In this document: one piece after another, positions 34,350 through 41,887 of the stretch
Layout: each line of letters opens with the position of its first letter
Position numbering within the stretch: position 1 is the stretch's first letter
From: UBA2112 sp964596695
GTDB lineage: Bacteria; Patescibacteriota; Saccharimonadia; Saccharimonadales; Saccharimonadaceae
Direction: 5' to 3'
DNA length: 64,000 bases
Assembly: GCA_964596695.1 (NCBI GenBank)
Contig: CAZQVE010000001.1
Span: 310,001 to 374,000, forward strand
Program-made: the position numbers and the translations under genes
The notes under the pieces: model-generated
What the model was told of the DNA's origin: nothing
The model's database searches: none
The model's input: only the letters and a program-made list of their open reading frames with translations

Positions 34350-34371
34350 GTGTATTCTATGCCGCTTACGT

Positions 34372-34377
34372 TATAAT
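34372..34377 (+). promoter_or_regulatory. -10 element of the prepilin gene
   Basis: TATAAT sits 30 bases before the prepilin start, so the pilin is probably transcribed separately from pyrG and the candidate RNA. Confidence 0.5.
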
Positions 34378-34407
34378 CGCTACTAACTAGTAAAGGGATG
34401 GGCAAAG

Positions 34408-34956
34408 ATGAAAAGTTTGCAATGTGTACCTTATAGAACAAAACAGCAGGGTTTCACTCTTGTGGAGCTTATTATCGTCATCGTTGTGATTGGTATTTTG
34501 GCTGCGATTATCCTCGTGGCGTATAGCGGGATTACCACGAGTGCTAATCGAGCATCCGTGGCGAGTGAAGCCAAGCAATGGGCAAAGTTATTTGAGGTAT
34601 ATAGAGCACAGAAAGGTTCGTTGCCAAGTCTTGCTAATGGAGCCTACTGTTTGGGCACGGGATTCCCAACTGGATATTGCCGGAATGCACAAGCAAGTGC
34701 GCCAGCCGCATATGCTGAAAGCACGGGTTCACCTGTCATAACGGCGCTTTCCAAAGTCGGCACGCCGCCACTTAATTCAAAAAAATGGGTAGTACACAAC
34801 AACGTTGGACCGTATCTCCAGGTTACTTCGACAACGTTTGTCGTCAACACATTTATGTCTGCCGATAGTGGAGAATGTAGCAAATACGGAATGGTAGATA
34901 AATGGCACAGTACCACTACCACAGCTCTTCTATGTTCTATAACGATTCAGAGGTAG
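34408..34956 (+). CDS. Type IV prepilin-like protein (paralogue A)
   Basis: The 182-residue protein has a short leader and the prepilin signal GFTLVELIIVIVVIGILAAI, followed by AYSGITTSANRA. The mature domain has four cysteines (YCLGTG, GYCRN, GECSK and LLCSI) that may form two disulfides. It is a close paralogue of the protein at 35331; the segments ASEAKQWAKLFEVY and KGSLPSL are shared nearly exactly. Type IV pili of this group mediate adhesion and twitching on the host cell. The ATG follows AAAGGGATGGG, and a separate promoter is seen. Confidence 0.88.
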   Translation: MKSLQCVPYRTKQQGFTLVELIIVIVVIGILAAIILVAYSGITTSANRASVASEAKQWAKLFEVYRAQKGSLPSLANGAYCLGTGFPTGYCRNAQASAPAAYAESTGSPVITALSKVGTPPLNSKKWVVHNNVGPYLQVTSTTFVVNTFMSADSGECSKYGMVDKWHSTTTTALLCSITIQR

Positions 34957-35011
34957 TTTACTCCTTTTTTCCCGAAGCTCTGTGCAGCCCGGACATGTAA
35001 GGTAAGGGGCA

Positions 35012-35040
35012 TTGACAAATATAAGCACAAGTGCTATTAT
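35012..35040 (+). promoter_or_regulatory. Promoter of a 63-aa protein gene
   Basis: TTGACA (35012-35017) and TATTAT (35035-35040) are 17 bp apart. The spacer contains the inverted repeat AGCAC AA GTGCT. Confidence 0.65.
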
Positions 35041-35068
35041 GTACCCATAAAGGTATAAAACAAACACC

Positions 35069-35260
35069 ATGCACAACGGAAGTAACGAACCAGTCAATTA
35101 TCACGACGATAGCCGCGTCTTGCGGTATCTCCTCCATAACGTCAAAGGCATCAGCCCTGTGTCGGGCGGCGTGCTTGGCGGCGCACTGGAGCAGGAATAC
35201 GAAATCGCCGAAGAAGAAGCTCGGATGGGCGAAGAGTTCGAATTTGAAGCAGACGTCTAA
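35069..35260 (+). CDS. Small acidic protein, 63 aa
   Basis: The protein begins with a charged helix (DDSRVLRYLLHNVKG), has a Gly-rich middle (SGGVLGGALE) and ends in a very acidic helix (EEEARMGEEFEFEAD). It has no membrane segment. It sits between two paralogous prepilin genes behind a strong promoter. An overlapping +1 frame also lacks stops but has less protein-like composition. Function is unknown. Confidence 0.5.
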   Translation: MHNGSNEPVNYHDDSRVLRYLLHNVKGISPVSGGVLGGALEQEYEIAEEEARMGEEFEFEADV

Positions 35261-35330
35261 CCCCTCCTAAGGTGTAGTATTTTGCTTATGTTATAATCAG
35301 CTTATTATAATCCTAAGCGAGGAATGGTGA

Positions 35331-35912
35331 GTGGTTTCAACGGTGAAGGATACAAGGAAGAGGCTGTTTAAGATTTCTCGTAGTCCTGGCTTTACGCTCG
35401 TCGAGCTTATCATCGTTATTGTCGTTATTGGCATCCTGGCAGCAATTATCCTCGTAGCGTATAACGGCATTACGACCAGTGCAAATCGCGCAGCTGCGGC
35501 AAGCGAGGCGAAACAATGGGCAAAATTATTTGAAGTATATAAAGCTCAAAAGGGCTCATTGCCGAGTCTGTCAAATGGGGACTACTGTCTAGGTACAGGA
35601 TTTCCAAGCGGGTATTGCGTTGATGGCGACTGGGACGCCGACGGTGCGAATAACGTTGCAGAAAGTACCGGAGCGTCTATCATTACGGCGCTATCAGAAG
35701 TTGGGCAACCGCCGCTGAATTCGAAAAAATGGGTCATGCAAGGCGGACATAGGGTAGGGCCATGGGTTCATGTAACAGGCAGTTACTTCTTGGTCAGAAC
35801 CTTTATAACAGCTAGCAGCACGGATGAGTGCGCAAAGATAGGTATGCCGGATAATACTTGGATTAGTGGCAACGGCCACGATGTTATGTGTTCTATTCTT
35901 ATATCAAAGTAA
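35331..35912 (+). CDS. Type IV prepilin-like protein (paralogue B)
   Basis: The 193-residue protein has the leader KRLFKISRSPG, the signal FTLVELIIVIVVIGILAAI, and a domain closely related to paralogue A (TTSANRAAAASEAKQWAKLFEVY, YCLGTGFPSGYC). The C-terminal part diverges, with an inserted acidic DGDWDADG stretch. The pair probably arose by duplication and may form alternative or minor pilins. GTG 35331 was chosen; GTG 35343 is an alternative. TATAAT lies about 40 bases upstream. Confidence 0.88.
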   Translation: MVSTVKDTRKRLFKISRSPGFTLVELIIVIVVIGILAAIILVAYNGITTSANRAAAASEAKQWAKLFEVYKAQKGSLPSLSNGDYCLGTGFPSGYCVDGDWDADGANNVAESTGASIITALSEVGQPPLNSKKWVMQGGHRVGPWVHVTGSYFLVRTFITASSTDECAKIGMPDNTWISGNGHDVMCSILISK

Positions 35913-35944
35913 CAACCCCTGTCAATCTGTTATAATGGCAAGTA

Positions 35945-37573
35945 ATGGATACAAAAATTGCTCAATTGGTTGCAGATGAGTACGGTGTAGAAACCACCGT
36001 CACGTTAACGCGCCCTGAACCACAGTTCGGTGATTTCGCGACGAATGTTGCCTTGCAATTGGCTGGAAAAGTGGGTCGCTCGCCGCGTGAAATCGCCGAG
36101 CAGTTAGCAGAAAAACTCCGTGCTACCGATGAGTTCGAAAAGGTAGAGGTTGCCGGTCCGGGCTTTATTAATCTGACACTTTCCGGAAACGCACTGCTTG
36201 ATCTGACCAAACGCGAACCTATGCCGGGGCGTGCAGGGCAGACCGTCGTGATAGAGACGAACAACCCGAATCCGTTTAAGGCGATGCACATCGGCCATGC
36301 CTATAACGCAATTTTGGCCGACACGATGGCAAATCTGTTAGCTGTCGATGGTGCGAGAGTTCATCGTGTGAGCTATCACGGCGATGTCGGTACACATGTC
36401 GGCAAAAGCATGTGGGCGATTCTGAAGGAGACAGGCGGAGATATCGCTAAGCTTGAGGCCATACCGGCAGACGAGCGCAACCGTTTCATGAGCCGTGTGT
36501 ATGCCGAGGGATCTAAAGCGGCAAAGGAATCTGAAGACGTCAAAAAAGAAGTGGACGAGCTGGCAAAACAGTCGTTCGTACTCGAGGATCCGACATATAA
36601 AGCAATCTACGAGCTATGCGCGAAGTGGAGCTATGATGAAATCGACGCTATCGTCGCGCGGCTTGGCAATGTGCCGATTGAGCGGCGTTATGTGGAGAGC
36701 GAAACCGAGGAGCCGGGCAAGAAGCTGATTATCGAACATACGCCAGAGGTCTTTACACAGTCTGACGGCGCATATGTGTTTGAGGGGAGCAAGCACGGAT
36801 CGTTCGACAACGTCTACATTGGCTCGCATGGCAACGGACTATATGGCGCACATGACATGGGGCTAATCCAGCTGAAGTATGCTGATTACCCGGATCTAGA
36901 CGAGAGTATTGTGGTGACTGGTGGTGAGCAGGGTGCGTATTTCAAGGGCGTGATTGCGGCAAGCGAGCTGGCGATTCCGGCGCTAAAGGGCAAACTGAAG
37001 AATTATCCCACCGGTCTCGTCAAGCTGGCGACCGGTAAAATGAGCTCGCGGACAGGTGAGGTCGTCGAAATAGGCTGGTTGTTTGACCAGTTCAAGCAAG
37101 CTATCACGGAGCGTGGTGGCGAGCCGACTGACGAGATTATCGCCGGAGCGTTGAGATATCAGTTCCTGAAGGTAAAAATCGGCGGTGACGTGGTGTTCGA
37201 TGTCAACGAGGCGGTTAGTCTTACTGGTAATACCGGCAGCTACCTGCAGTACGCGCATGCCCGCGCACGCCGCATTTTGGAAAAGCTCGATGGCGTACAA
37301 TTACCGGCAGAAGTTCGCGAAGAGGATCGTATGCTGGTTCGGAAGATGGGCGAATATCGCGAGGTAATCGAACTGGCGACACGAACGCTCGAGCCGCACC
37401 ATATATGCAATTATTTGTTCGAGCTGGCGCAAGAGTTTAATCGGTATTACGAAAAAAACCAGGTTATCGGTAGCGAGCATGAGGCGCACCGCGCTGGTCT
37501 GGTCGCGGTTTATGCTGATACTTTGCGCGCCGGACTGATGGTTCTTGGGATTGCTGCTCCAGAAAAAATGTAG
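35945..37573 (+). CDS. argS: Arginyl-tRNA synthetase
   Basis: The 542-residue class I enzyme charges tRNA-Arg. It shows the N-terminal additional domain (FGDFATNVALQLA), the HIGH motif as MHIGHAYNAILADT, the KMSKS-equivalent KMSSRTG and a C-terminal anticodon-binding domain. The length is in the family range. ATG 35945 lies eight bases after TATAAT (35931-35936), so the mRNA is probably leaderless. It is followed by an intergenic palindromic repeat rather than a simple terminator. Confidence 0.95.
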   Translation: MDTKIAQLVADEYGVETTVTLTRPEPQFGDFATNVALQLAGKVGRSPREIAEQLAEKLRATDEFEKVEVAGPGFINLTLSGNALLDLTKREPMPGRAGQTVVIETNNPNPFKAMHIGHAYNAILADTMANLLAVDGARVHRVSYHGDVGTHVGKSMWAILKETGGDIAKLEAIPADERNRFMSRVYAEGSKAAKESEDVKKEVDELAKQSFVLEDPTYKAIYELCAKWSYDEIDAIVARLGNVPIERRYVESETEEPGKKLIIEHTPEVFTQSDGAYVFEGSKHGSFDNVYIGSHGNGLYGAHDMGLIQLKYADYPDLDESIVVTGGEQGAYFKGVIAASELAIPALKGKLKNYPTGLVKLATGKMSSRTGEVVEIGWLFDQFKQAITERGGEPTDEIIAGALRYQFLKVKIGGDVVFDVNEAVSLTGNTGSYLQYAHARARRILEKLDGVQLPAEVREEDRMLVRKMGEYREVIELATRTLEPHHICNYLFELAQEFNRYYEKNQVIGSEHEAHRAGLVAVYADTLRAGLMVLGIAAPEKM

Positions 37574-37576
37574 CCC

Positions 37577-37742
37577 AGGTCATACATATCGGACAGCCTG
37601 CCAACCAGCACAGCTGGTTGCGCTGCTGTCCTCTTGGCGCATTACTGCGTTAGCAACTCCAGTACTCACTTCACCGTATCTTTTATACGGCTCGTTGCGT
37701 GCTTCGCTGCTGCCTTGCACTGCATCCAAGTATGTAGACCTG
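37577..37742. repeat. Intergenic palindromic repeat (copy R2, after argS)
   Basis: The ends are mutually complementary (AGGTCATACATA with TATGTAGACCT-type arms). Inside are AACCAGC/GCTGGTT and the hairpin CCGTAT/ATACGG. It shares a core of about 90 bases with R1 and part of R3. Confidence 0.7.
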
Positions 37743-37800
37743 ACGGCTCTCATGGACTATAAACTTAGCTCAAGTGAGAGAATCGTGTTACTATGAGTGT

Positions 37801-37878
37801 ATGGGAAATAACTTCCGTCAGAACGTCATTACTAACCGCGAGGCTCTCCTCGTGATTATTGGCGTCCCGGCGAGTTAG
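37801..37878 (+). CDS. Leaderless 25-codon leader-peptide-like ORF
   Basis: ATG 37801 lies six bases after TACTAT (37789-37794) preceded by TGT. The predicted peptide starts MGNNFRQN and is hydrophobic near its end (ALLVIIGV). Its stop codon overlaps a sequence that can pair with the following terminator, as in transcription attenuators. Translation is not proven. Confidence 0.35.
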   Translation: MGNNFRQNVITNREALLVIIGVPAS

Positions 37879-37928
37879 TTCCTGTATTTCACTGCACAGA
37901 ACAACTCGCCCAACCGGCGAGATTTTTT
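37869..37928 (+). promoter_or_regulatory. Possible attenuator: alternative pairing and terminator
   Basis: CTCGCC (37905-37910) and GGCGAG (37916-37921) form a stem followed by TTTTTT (37923-37928), a terminator. GGCGAGTT (37869-37876), in the end of the leader ORF, can pair with AACTCGCC (37903-37910) and would prevent it. Confidence 0.45.
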
Positions 37929-38007
37929 GTTCTAGCGGGACAAGTCCTCGGAGGCTGGCGATCCCGGCACCCGATGGCGAGACACCTAAACAGGGTTATC
38001 GCCAATC

Positions 38008-38042
38008 GGCGGTTGGGGAACGAACCAAGTTCCCCAACCGCC
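38008..38042. repeat. 14-bp perfect hairpin upstream of mscL
   Basis: GGCGGTTGGGGAAC (38008-38021) and its exact complement (38029-38042) close a seven-base loop. There is no T-tract, so it is not a simple terminator. The rest of 37930-38105 holds only the mscL ribosome-binding site AAGGAG. Confidence 0.7.
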
Positions 38043-38105
38043 AATATTCCTGAAGACCCCTTTCTGATAAAATGAGAGTAGCGACAGTTAAGGAGAATTC
38101 TTGTT

Positions 38106-38525
38106 ATGGCAGATACGAAGAAGTTGAAAAGCAAGGCGTCAGCAGCAAAAGCCCGCGCAGCGGTAAAAGCAAAGGCGGCAAAAGAAAAAAAGGTGGTTAA
38201 AAGAGCCACGAGCCAGGCAAGCGGATTTGCGGATTTTATACGGTCTCAAGGTATTGTCGGTCTAGCTATCGGTCTAGCTATCGGCACCGTTGCGAGCGGT
38301 ACCGTCAAGACGATTGTCCAGGGATTCGTGACCCCGCTCGTACAATTCCTTGTCGGTACGCATAAGCATTTGGAGGTGCTGACATGGCACGTCGAGCTGT
38401 GGGGTCGAACGGCCGACTTTCAGTGGGGAGCAGCACTGTCTTCGCTAATTACGCTGCTTGCTACGATCTTCGTCGTGTACGTGCTGGTTAAGATGGCGCG
38501 GCTTGACCGAGTTGATAAGAAGTAG
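38106..38525 (+). CDS. MscL-family mechanosensitive channel
   Basis: The 139-residue protein matches large-conductance mechanosensitive channels: FADFIRSQGIVGLAIGLAIGTVASGTV fits the first span, which lines the pore, and the second span is LSSLITLLATIFVVYVLVKMA. MscL opens when the membrane is stretched and protects against osmotic bursting. An unusual N-terminal Lys/Ala-rich extension of about 35 residues precedes the first span. AAGGAG lies 11 bases before the ATG. It is followed eight bases later by msrB. Confidence 0.85.
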   Translation: MADTKKLKSKASAAKARAAVKAKAAKEKKVVKRATSQASGFADFIRSQGIVGLAIGLAIGTVASGTVKTIVQGFVTPLVQFLVGTHKHLEVLTWHVELWGRTADFQWGAALSSLITLLATIFVVYVLVKMARLDRVDKK

Positions 38526-38533
38526 ATGAGATT

Positions 38534-38923
38534 ATGAATAAGTCAGACCAAGAATGGCGTAAAACATTAACGCCGGATCAGTACCGTGTGCTGCGTGAAA
38601 AAGCGACCGAACCAGCGTTTAGTGGTGAGTATGATAGTGTTTTCGATCCTGGTTCGTATAGTTGCGGAGCTTGTGGCACTCGGTTGTTCGAAAGTGACAA
38701 AAAATTCGACGCGCACTGCGGCTGGCCGAGTTTTTACGATGCGATTCCTGACACGGTAGTGCTGACACCCGACGACAGCCATGGTATGAGTCGAACCGAA
38801 GTCACCTGCGCTACATGTGGCAGTCACCTCGGACACGTGTTTGAGGGCGAAGGCTACGACACGCCGACAGACCGGCGGTATTGTATCAATTCGCTCAGCC
38901 TAAAGTTTGACCCGTCAAAGTAA
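38534..38923 (+). CDS. msrB: Peptide-methionine (R)-S-oxide reductase MsrB
   Basis: The 129-residue enzyme repairs oxidised methionine in proteins. It has the zinc cysteine pairs (YSCGACG and VTCATCG), the substrate motif CGWPSF, the His of GHVF and the catalytic Cys in RYCINSLSL. Full length fits a single-domain MsrB. It lies eight bases after mscL and 18 bases before a YfiH-type protein, in an apparent operon. It probably helps the cell meet host-derived oxidants. Confidence 0.95.
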   Translation: MNKSDQEWRKTLTPDQYRVLREKATEPAFSGEYDSVFDPGSYSCGACGTRLFESDKKFDAHCGWPSFYDAIPDTVVLTPDDSHGMSRTEVTCATCGSHLGHVFEGEGYDTPTDRRYCINSLSLKFDPSK

Positions 38924-38941
38924 CAAGATAAAAGGAACAGT

Positions 38942-39940
38942 GTGCTAGAAGGCAAAAATCAATTCAAAACGAGCCGGAACACCTGGCGTTTGGACGACAA
39001 CGACCATACGGGTATGACAGTTGCTACGTCCGCGCGTCAGCTTGGTGGCAATATGAGTCCCAAGTTCAACCAATACGGCGAAGAGCTCAGTATCGAACAA
39101 AAGGAAATTCGTGCTGGTGAAAACATGGATCGCTATATTCGTTCGGTTGGTTTGAGGCCGGAAAACACGTTTATTATGTTGCCGCAACAGCAGTATCCCA
39201 AAGAACTAGGTATCGTAAATGTCGACGAGGTATTTCAGCCGGGTGCTTCTACCGACCCAGTTGTTGCCGAGCAACGAGCGGACTTGCTCGTCACCCGAAA
39301 CCTGGAGACCGTGCTAGTCTGCCGTCCCGCCGATTGTCCTGTCCTGTCTATCGAAGGTGTGGACGAGAAAGGTAATCGAGTCTTGGCTCAATTGCATGTC
39401 GGGTGGCAGGGACTGAACGCCGGCTATCTCGAGCAAGGAATCACGCATTTGATCGAAAAAGAGGGTATATCTAAGGAGTCACTTCGTATACAAATGAGCG
39501 GCGCCGGTTATGCCGAAAGCTTTCACTATAAGAACGCCGAAAACCCGCTTGATGATGAGTCGATCGCGCTCGACAAAGACGGTAGCCCCGTACCGAAACG
39601 ATTTACACACGAGGAGCGTGAGTACCTGTTCGTGAACGTACGTGCGTCCGGACAGCAAAACAACCGCGGTCAGGAACTATATGAATTTGACATGGATATG
39701 CCAGGATTTATCCGGTATAAGCTGGGACGATTAGGCGTTGATCCATATCAGCTCTACGAAGAAGGCTCAAACACCGCCGCCGAAGGTTCCGGCTACTCCT
39801 CTCATAGTCGCGACGCGAAATATACGACCAAAAATAGCCGCGATGCCGTCGCTTCCTCTTTAATGCAACCGAACCAGGAGATTATTCGCCGGTTGTACGA
39901 CCGCGAAAAAGGCAAACGAGCTCTCGAGGGTTTATACTAG
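38942..39940 (+). CDS. YfiH/laccase-domain family protein
   Basis: The 332-residue protein contains RPADCPVLSIEG and AQLHVGWQGLNAGYLEQGI, which match the metal-binding ADCLPV and HAGWRGL motifs of the YfiH/YlmD family; members are purine nucleoside phosphorylases or deaminases. Both N- and C-terminal extensions are longer than typical, and the C-terminal region is Ser/Glu-rich. The GTG at 38942 was chosen because AAAGGA precedes it. It forms an operon with msrB, orn and yjbR. Confidence 0.7.
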   Translation: MLEGKNQFKTSRNTWRLDDNDHTGMTVATSARQLGGNMSPKFNQYGEELSIEQKEIRAGENMDRYIRSVGLRPENTFIMLPQQQYPKELGIVNVDEVFQPGASTDPVVAEQRADLLVTRNLETVLVCRPADCPVLSIEGVDEKGNRVLAQLHVGWQGLNAGYLEQGITHLIEKEGISKESLRIQMSGAGYAESFHYKNAENPLDDESIALDKDGSPVPKRFTHEEREYLFVNVRASGQQNNRGQELYEFDMDMPGFIRYKLGRLGVDPYQLYEEGSNTAAEGSGYSSHSRDAKYTTKNSRDAVASSLMQPNQEIIRRLYDREKGKRALEGLY

Positions 39941-39944
39941 TAGC

Positions 39945-40493
39945 ATGACGAAAAAAGCAAAATTATTGTGGATCGACCTTGAGATGACCGGTCTTGATCC
40001 TGTTCAGGACAGAATACTGGAGGTCGCGGCTATAGCGACAGATTGGGACTTCAAAGAAATCGCCACCTATGAGGCGGCCAAAAAGGTTGGTCCCAGTCTG
40101 GTGTCCAAGCGCATGAAAGCCGCACCGGAATTCTGGGATAAGTTCCCTGAGGTTCGCGATGCGTTGGTCGCACAGAACAATTCCGCCGCAGCCAAAAACG
40201 GTCGGACGGTCGAAAATGAGCTGCTGGAATTTATAGACAAACATTTCGATACTGACGAACGTGTACTGCTTGCCGGTAACTCGATTCATCAGGATCGCAA
40301 GTTTATAGAAAATGAGTGGACAAGGCTGAACGATAGGCTGCATTACCGTATGTGTGACGTGAGTGCCTGGAAGGTCGTGTTCGACGGTAAATATGGCAAA
40401 AAATTCGCCAAACCAGAGAACCATCGTGCACTCGATGACATCCGGGGCAGTATTATGGAGCTAAAGTACTATCTTGGTAAAGTGAGGCTATGA
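39945..40493 (+). CDS. orn: Oligoribonuclease
   Basis: The 182-residue DEDDh exonuclease degrades two- to five-base RNAs left by other nucleases. It shows LLWIDLEMTGLD with the first Asp and Glu, GNSIHQDRKFI with the second Asp, and HRALDDI with the His and last Asp. Orn is typical of proteobacteria and uncommon in Gram-positive groups; its presence in CPR genomes is notable. TATACT lies six bases before the ATG, at the end of the upstream gene. The stop overlaps the yjbR start as ATGA. Confidence 0.95.
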   Translation: MTKKAKLLWIDLEMTGLDPVQDRILEVAAIATDWDFKEIATYEAAKKVGPSLVSKRMKAAPEFWDKFPEVRDALVAQNNSAAAKNGRTVENELLEFIDKHFDTDERVLLAGNSIHQDRKFIENEWTRLNDRLHYRMCDVSAWKVVFDGKYGKKFAKPENHRALDDIRGSIMELKYYLGKVRL

Positions 40494-40837
40494 CACATAG
40501 GGAATTCGAAGAATTTGTTTTAGGGCTGCCAAAGGTTTGGCTCGATTATCCATTCGGCGAAGGATCCGCTGTGTATAAGTATGGTGGATCCGCTGACCAG
40601 CGGACAGAGGGCAAGATAATGGCAATCGTATCCGAAGGCAGTCAGCCACTGCGAATCAGCCTGAAATGCGAGCCAAAACTGGCAGAACACCTTCGCGAGA
40701 AATACGAAAGCGTCCTACCGGGATATCACTTGAACAAAAAACACTGGAACACGATTATTTGTACCGGTCAGCTGACCGACGAAGAGATTCTTGATCTTGC
40801 TAGGCTAAGCTACCAACTCGTCGGCGGAACCCCGTAG
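40490..40837 (+). CDS. MmcQ/YjbR-family protein
   Basis: The 115-residue protein fits the MmcQ/YjbR double-wing fold: REFEEFVLGLPKVWLDYPFGE at the start, KIMAIVSEGSQPLRISLKCEP in the middle, and GYHLNKKHWNTIIC near the end. The fold suggests DNA or ligand binding; function in most members is unknown. It overlaps orn by four bases, so they are translationally coupled. A hairpin-rich intergenic region with a repeat fragment follows. Confidence 0.8.
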   Translation: MTHREFEEFVLGLPKVWLDYPFGEGSAVYKYGGSADQRTEGKIMAIVSEGSQPLRISLKCEPKLAEHLREKYESVLPGYHLNKKHWNTIICTGQLTDEEILDLARLSYQLVGGTP

Positions 40838-40861
40838 AACCTCTATTGTGCAAGGGATTTT

Positions 40862-40899
40862 GCACTTGGATGCAGTGCAGGGCGCAAGCGGAACACTAC
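40862..40899. repeat. Partial, inverted copy of the intergenic repeat (R3)
   Basis: ACTTGGATGCAGTGCAGGGC and the next 13 bases match the complement of R2 at about 37700-37732. The rest of 40838-40991 holds small hairpins (CCAGAC/GTCTGG) and no gene. Confidence 0.5.
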
Positions 40900-40991
40900 T
40901 GTACCGCCAGACACAAGTCTGGCCTTTAGGGGATGGTGGTCTTTTAACGGATTTATTCCGGCAAAAGACTGGAGGGGCGAGCCTTTCCTTT

Positions 40992-41732
40992 TTAGTTGCC
41001 GTTGTCGACGTAACTATCGAATGACTTCTGTATAGGCGCCAAGTTTTTACTAGCGTCTTTTGCGTACTCGCGAATAGCTTTGGCACCGCTGTTTTTTGAC
41101 ATGGCATTGTACAGGTTGATTATCTTTAGGGTCTCCGACGCCATGGTTCGAGCATAGACACGGTCGAGTTTTGCGTTCAGGCGGGCGTCTTCAAACTTTT
41201 TGTCCAGATCATCGGTGATTGCCTTTTCTGACGCGATCATCTTCTTGTCGTACTGGGTCTTTTTGACCCCGGCTTTTTGCAGGAGCTCGTTGGCATCGTG
41301 CGCGTTGCTCTTTATCCATATCTGAAAGTTACTGTTCGTGGTCGAGAGGTTGTTACTCTTGAGATCCTTATGGACAGTCTTGGCCGTTTTCTCTATGTTG
41401 TCGAGACGTACGGCGATCTGTTGCAGGTCTGCTGTGTTGTCCTTGCCGCTGAACGCGATAATCAGACTGACGGCGAGAACGAATACGCCAATCAGGATAT
41501 AGAAAATCACGCCAAAGCTTCCACTGAATAATTTGGGTCGGGGTGGCGCCGGAGCGATAGAGTCGAGGTAGTTCGGGTCGTAAGCAGGGCCTGGCGTCGC
41601 GTCGTAGCTAGTAGGCGGCTGCGGCGGGGCGGCGGGGGCTTGTTGATACGTCTGCGGAGAAGGCTGCTGCGGCGGCGCTGCAGGTTGAGGCGGGGTGGCG
41701 GGCGCCTGGTTTGGCTGTTGATTTGGATCCAT
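40992..41732 (-). CDS. Pro/Gln-rich single-span protein with outer helical domain
   Basis: The 246-residue protein has about 65 residues rich in Pro, Gln and Ala, then one span (VIFYILIGVFVLAVSLIIAF), then a helical domain of about 150 residues (for example DNIEKTAKTVHKDL). The N-terminus would be cytoplasmic. No family is known to me. It is convergent with the orn operon and divergent from dnaG, with a mostly empty 141-base region in between. Confidence 0.5.
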   Translation of the reverse strand: MDPNQQPNQAPATPPQPAAPPQQPSPQTYQQAPAAPPQPPTSYDATPGPAYDPNYLDSIAPAPPRPKLFSGSFGVIFYILIGVFVLAVSLIIAFSGKDNTADLQQIAVRLDNIEKTAKTVHKDLKSNNLSTTNSNFQIWIKSNAHDANELLQKAGVKKTQYDKKMIASEKAITDDLDKKFEDARLNAKLDRVYARTMASETLKIINLYNAMSKNSGAKAIREYAKDASKNLAPIQKSFDSYVDNGN

Positions 41733-41839
41733 TATGATAACATTTAACCATAAGTAACGTCGAAGGGGTAGACCCTCTTAAGCTCAAACGGTAATTCTCG
41801 TGCTTCTCGTATAGGGGCGGAACACTGTATACTACAACT

Positions 41840-41887
41840 ATGCAAGCAATGCTTGAGCCAGTAAGGAGTGATAATGCAGGACGCTAA
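41840..41887 (+). CDS. Leaderless 15-codon ORF overlapping the dnaG start
   Basis: ATG 41840 lies six bases after TATACT (41828-41833). The TAA stop at 41885-41887 is downstream of the dnaG ATG (41874), so both overlap by 14 bases. The ORF contains the AAGGAG of dnaG, which allows translational coupling. Confidence 0.4.
   Translation: MQAMLEPVRSDNAGR

Noticed and set aside
35031..35270. 79-codon ORF overlapping the 63-aa gene
   Set aside because: The other frame at 35069 has a better start position and more protein-like composition.
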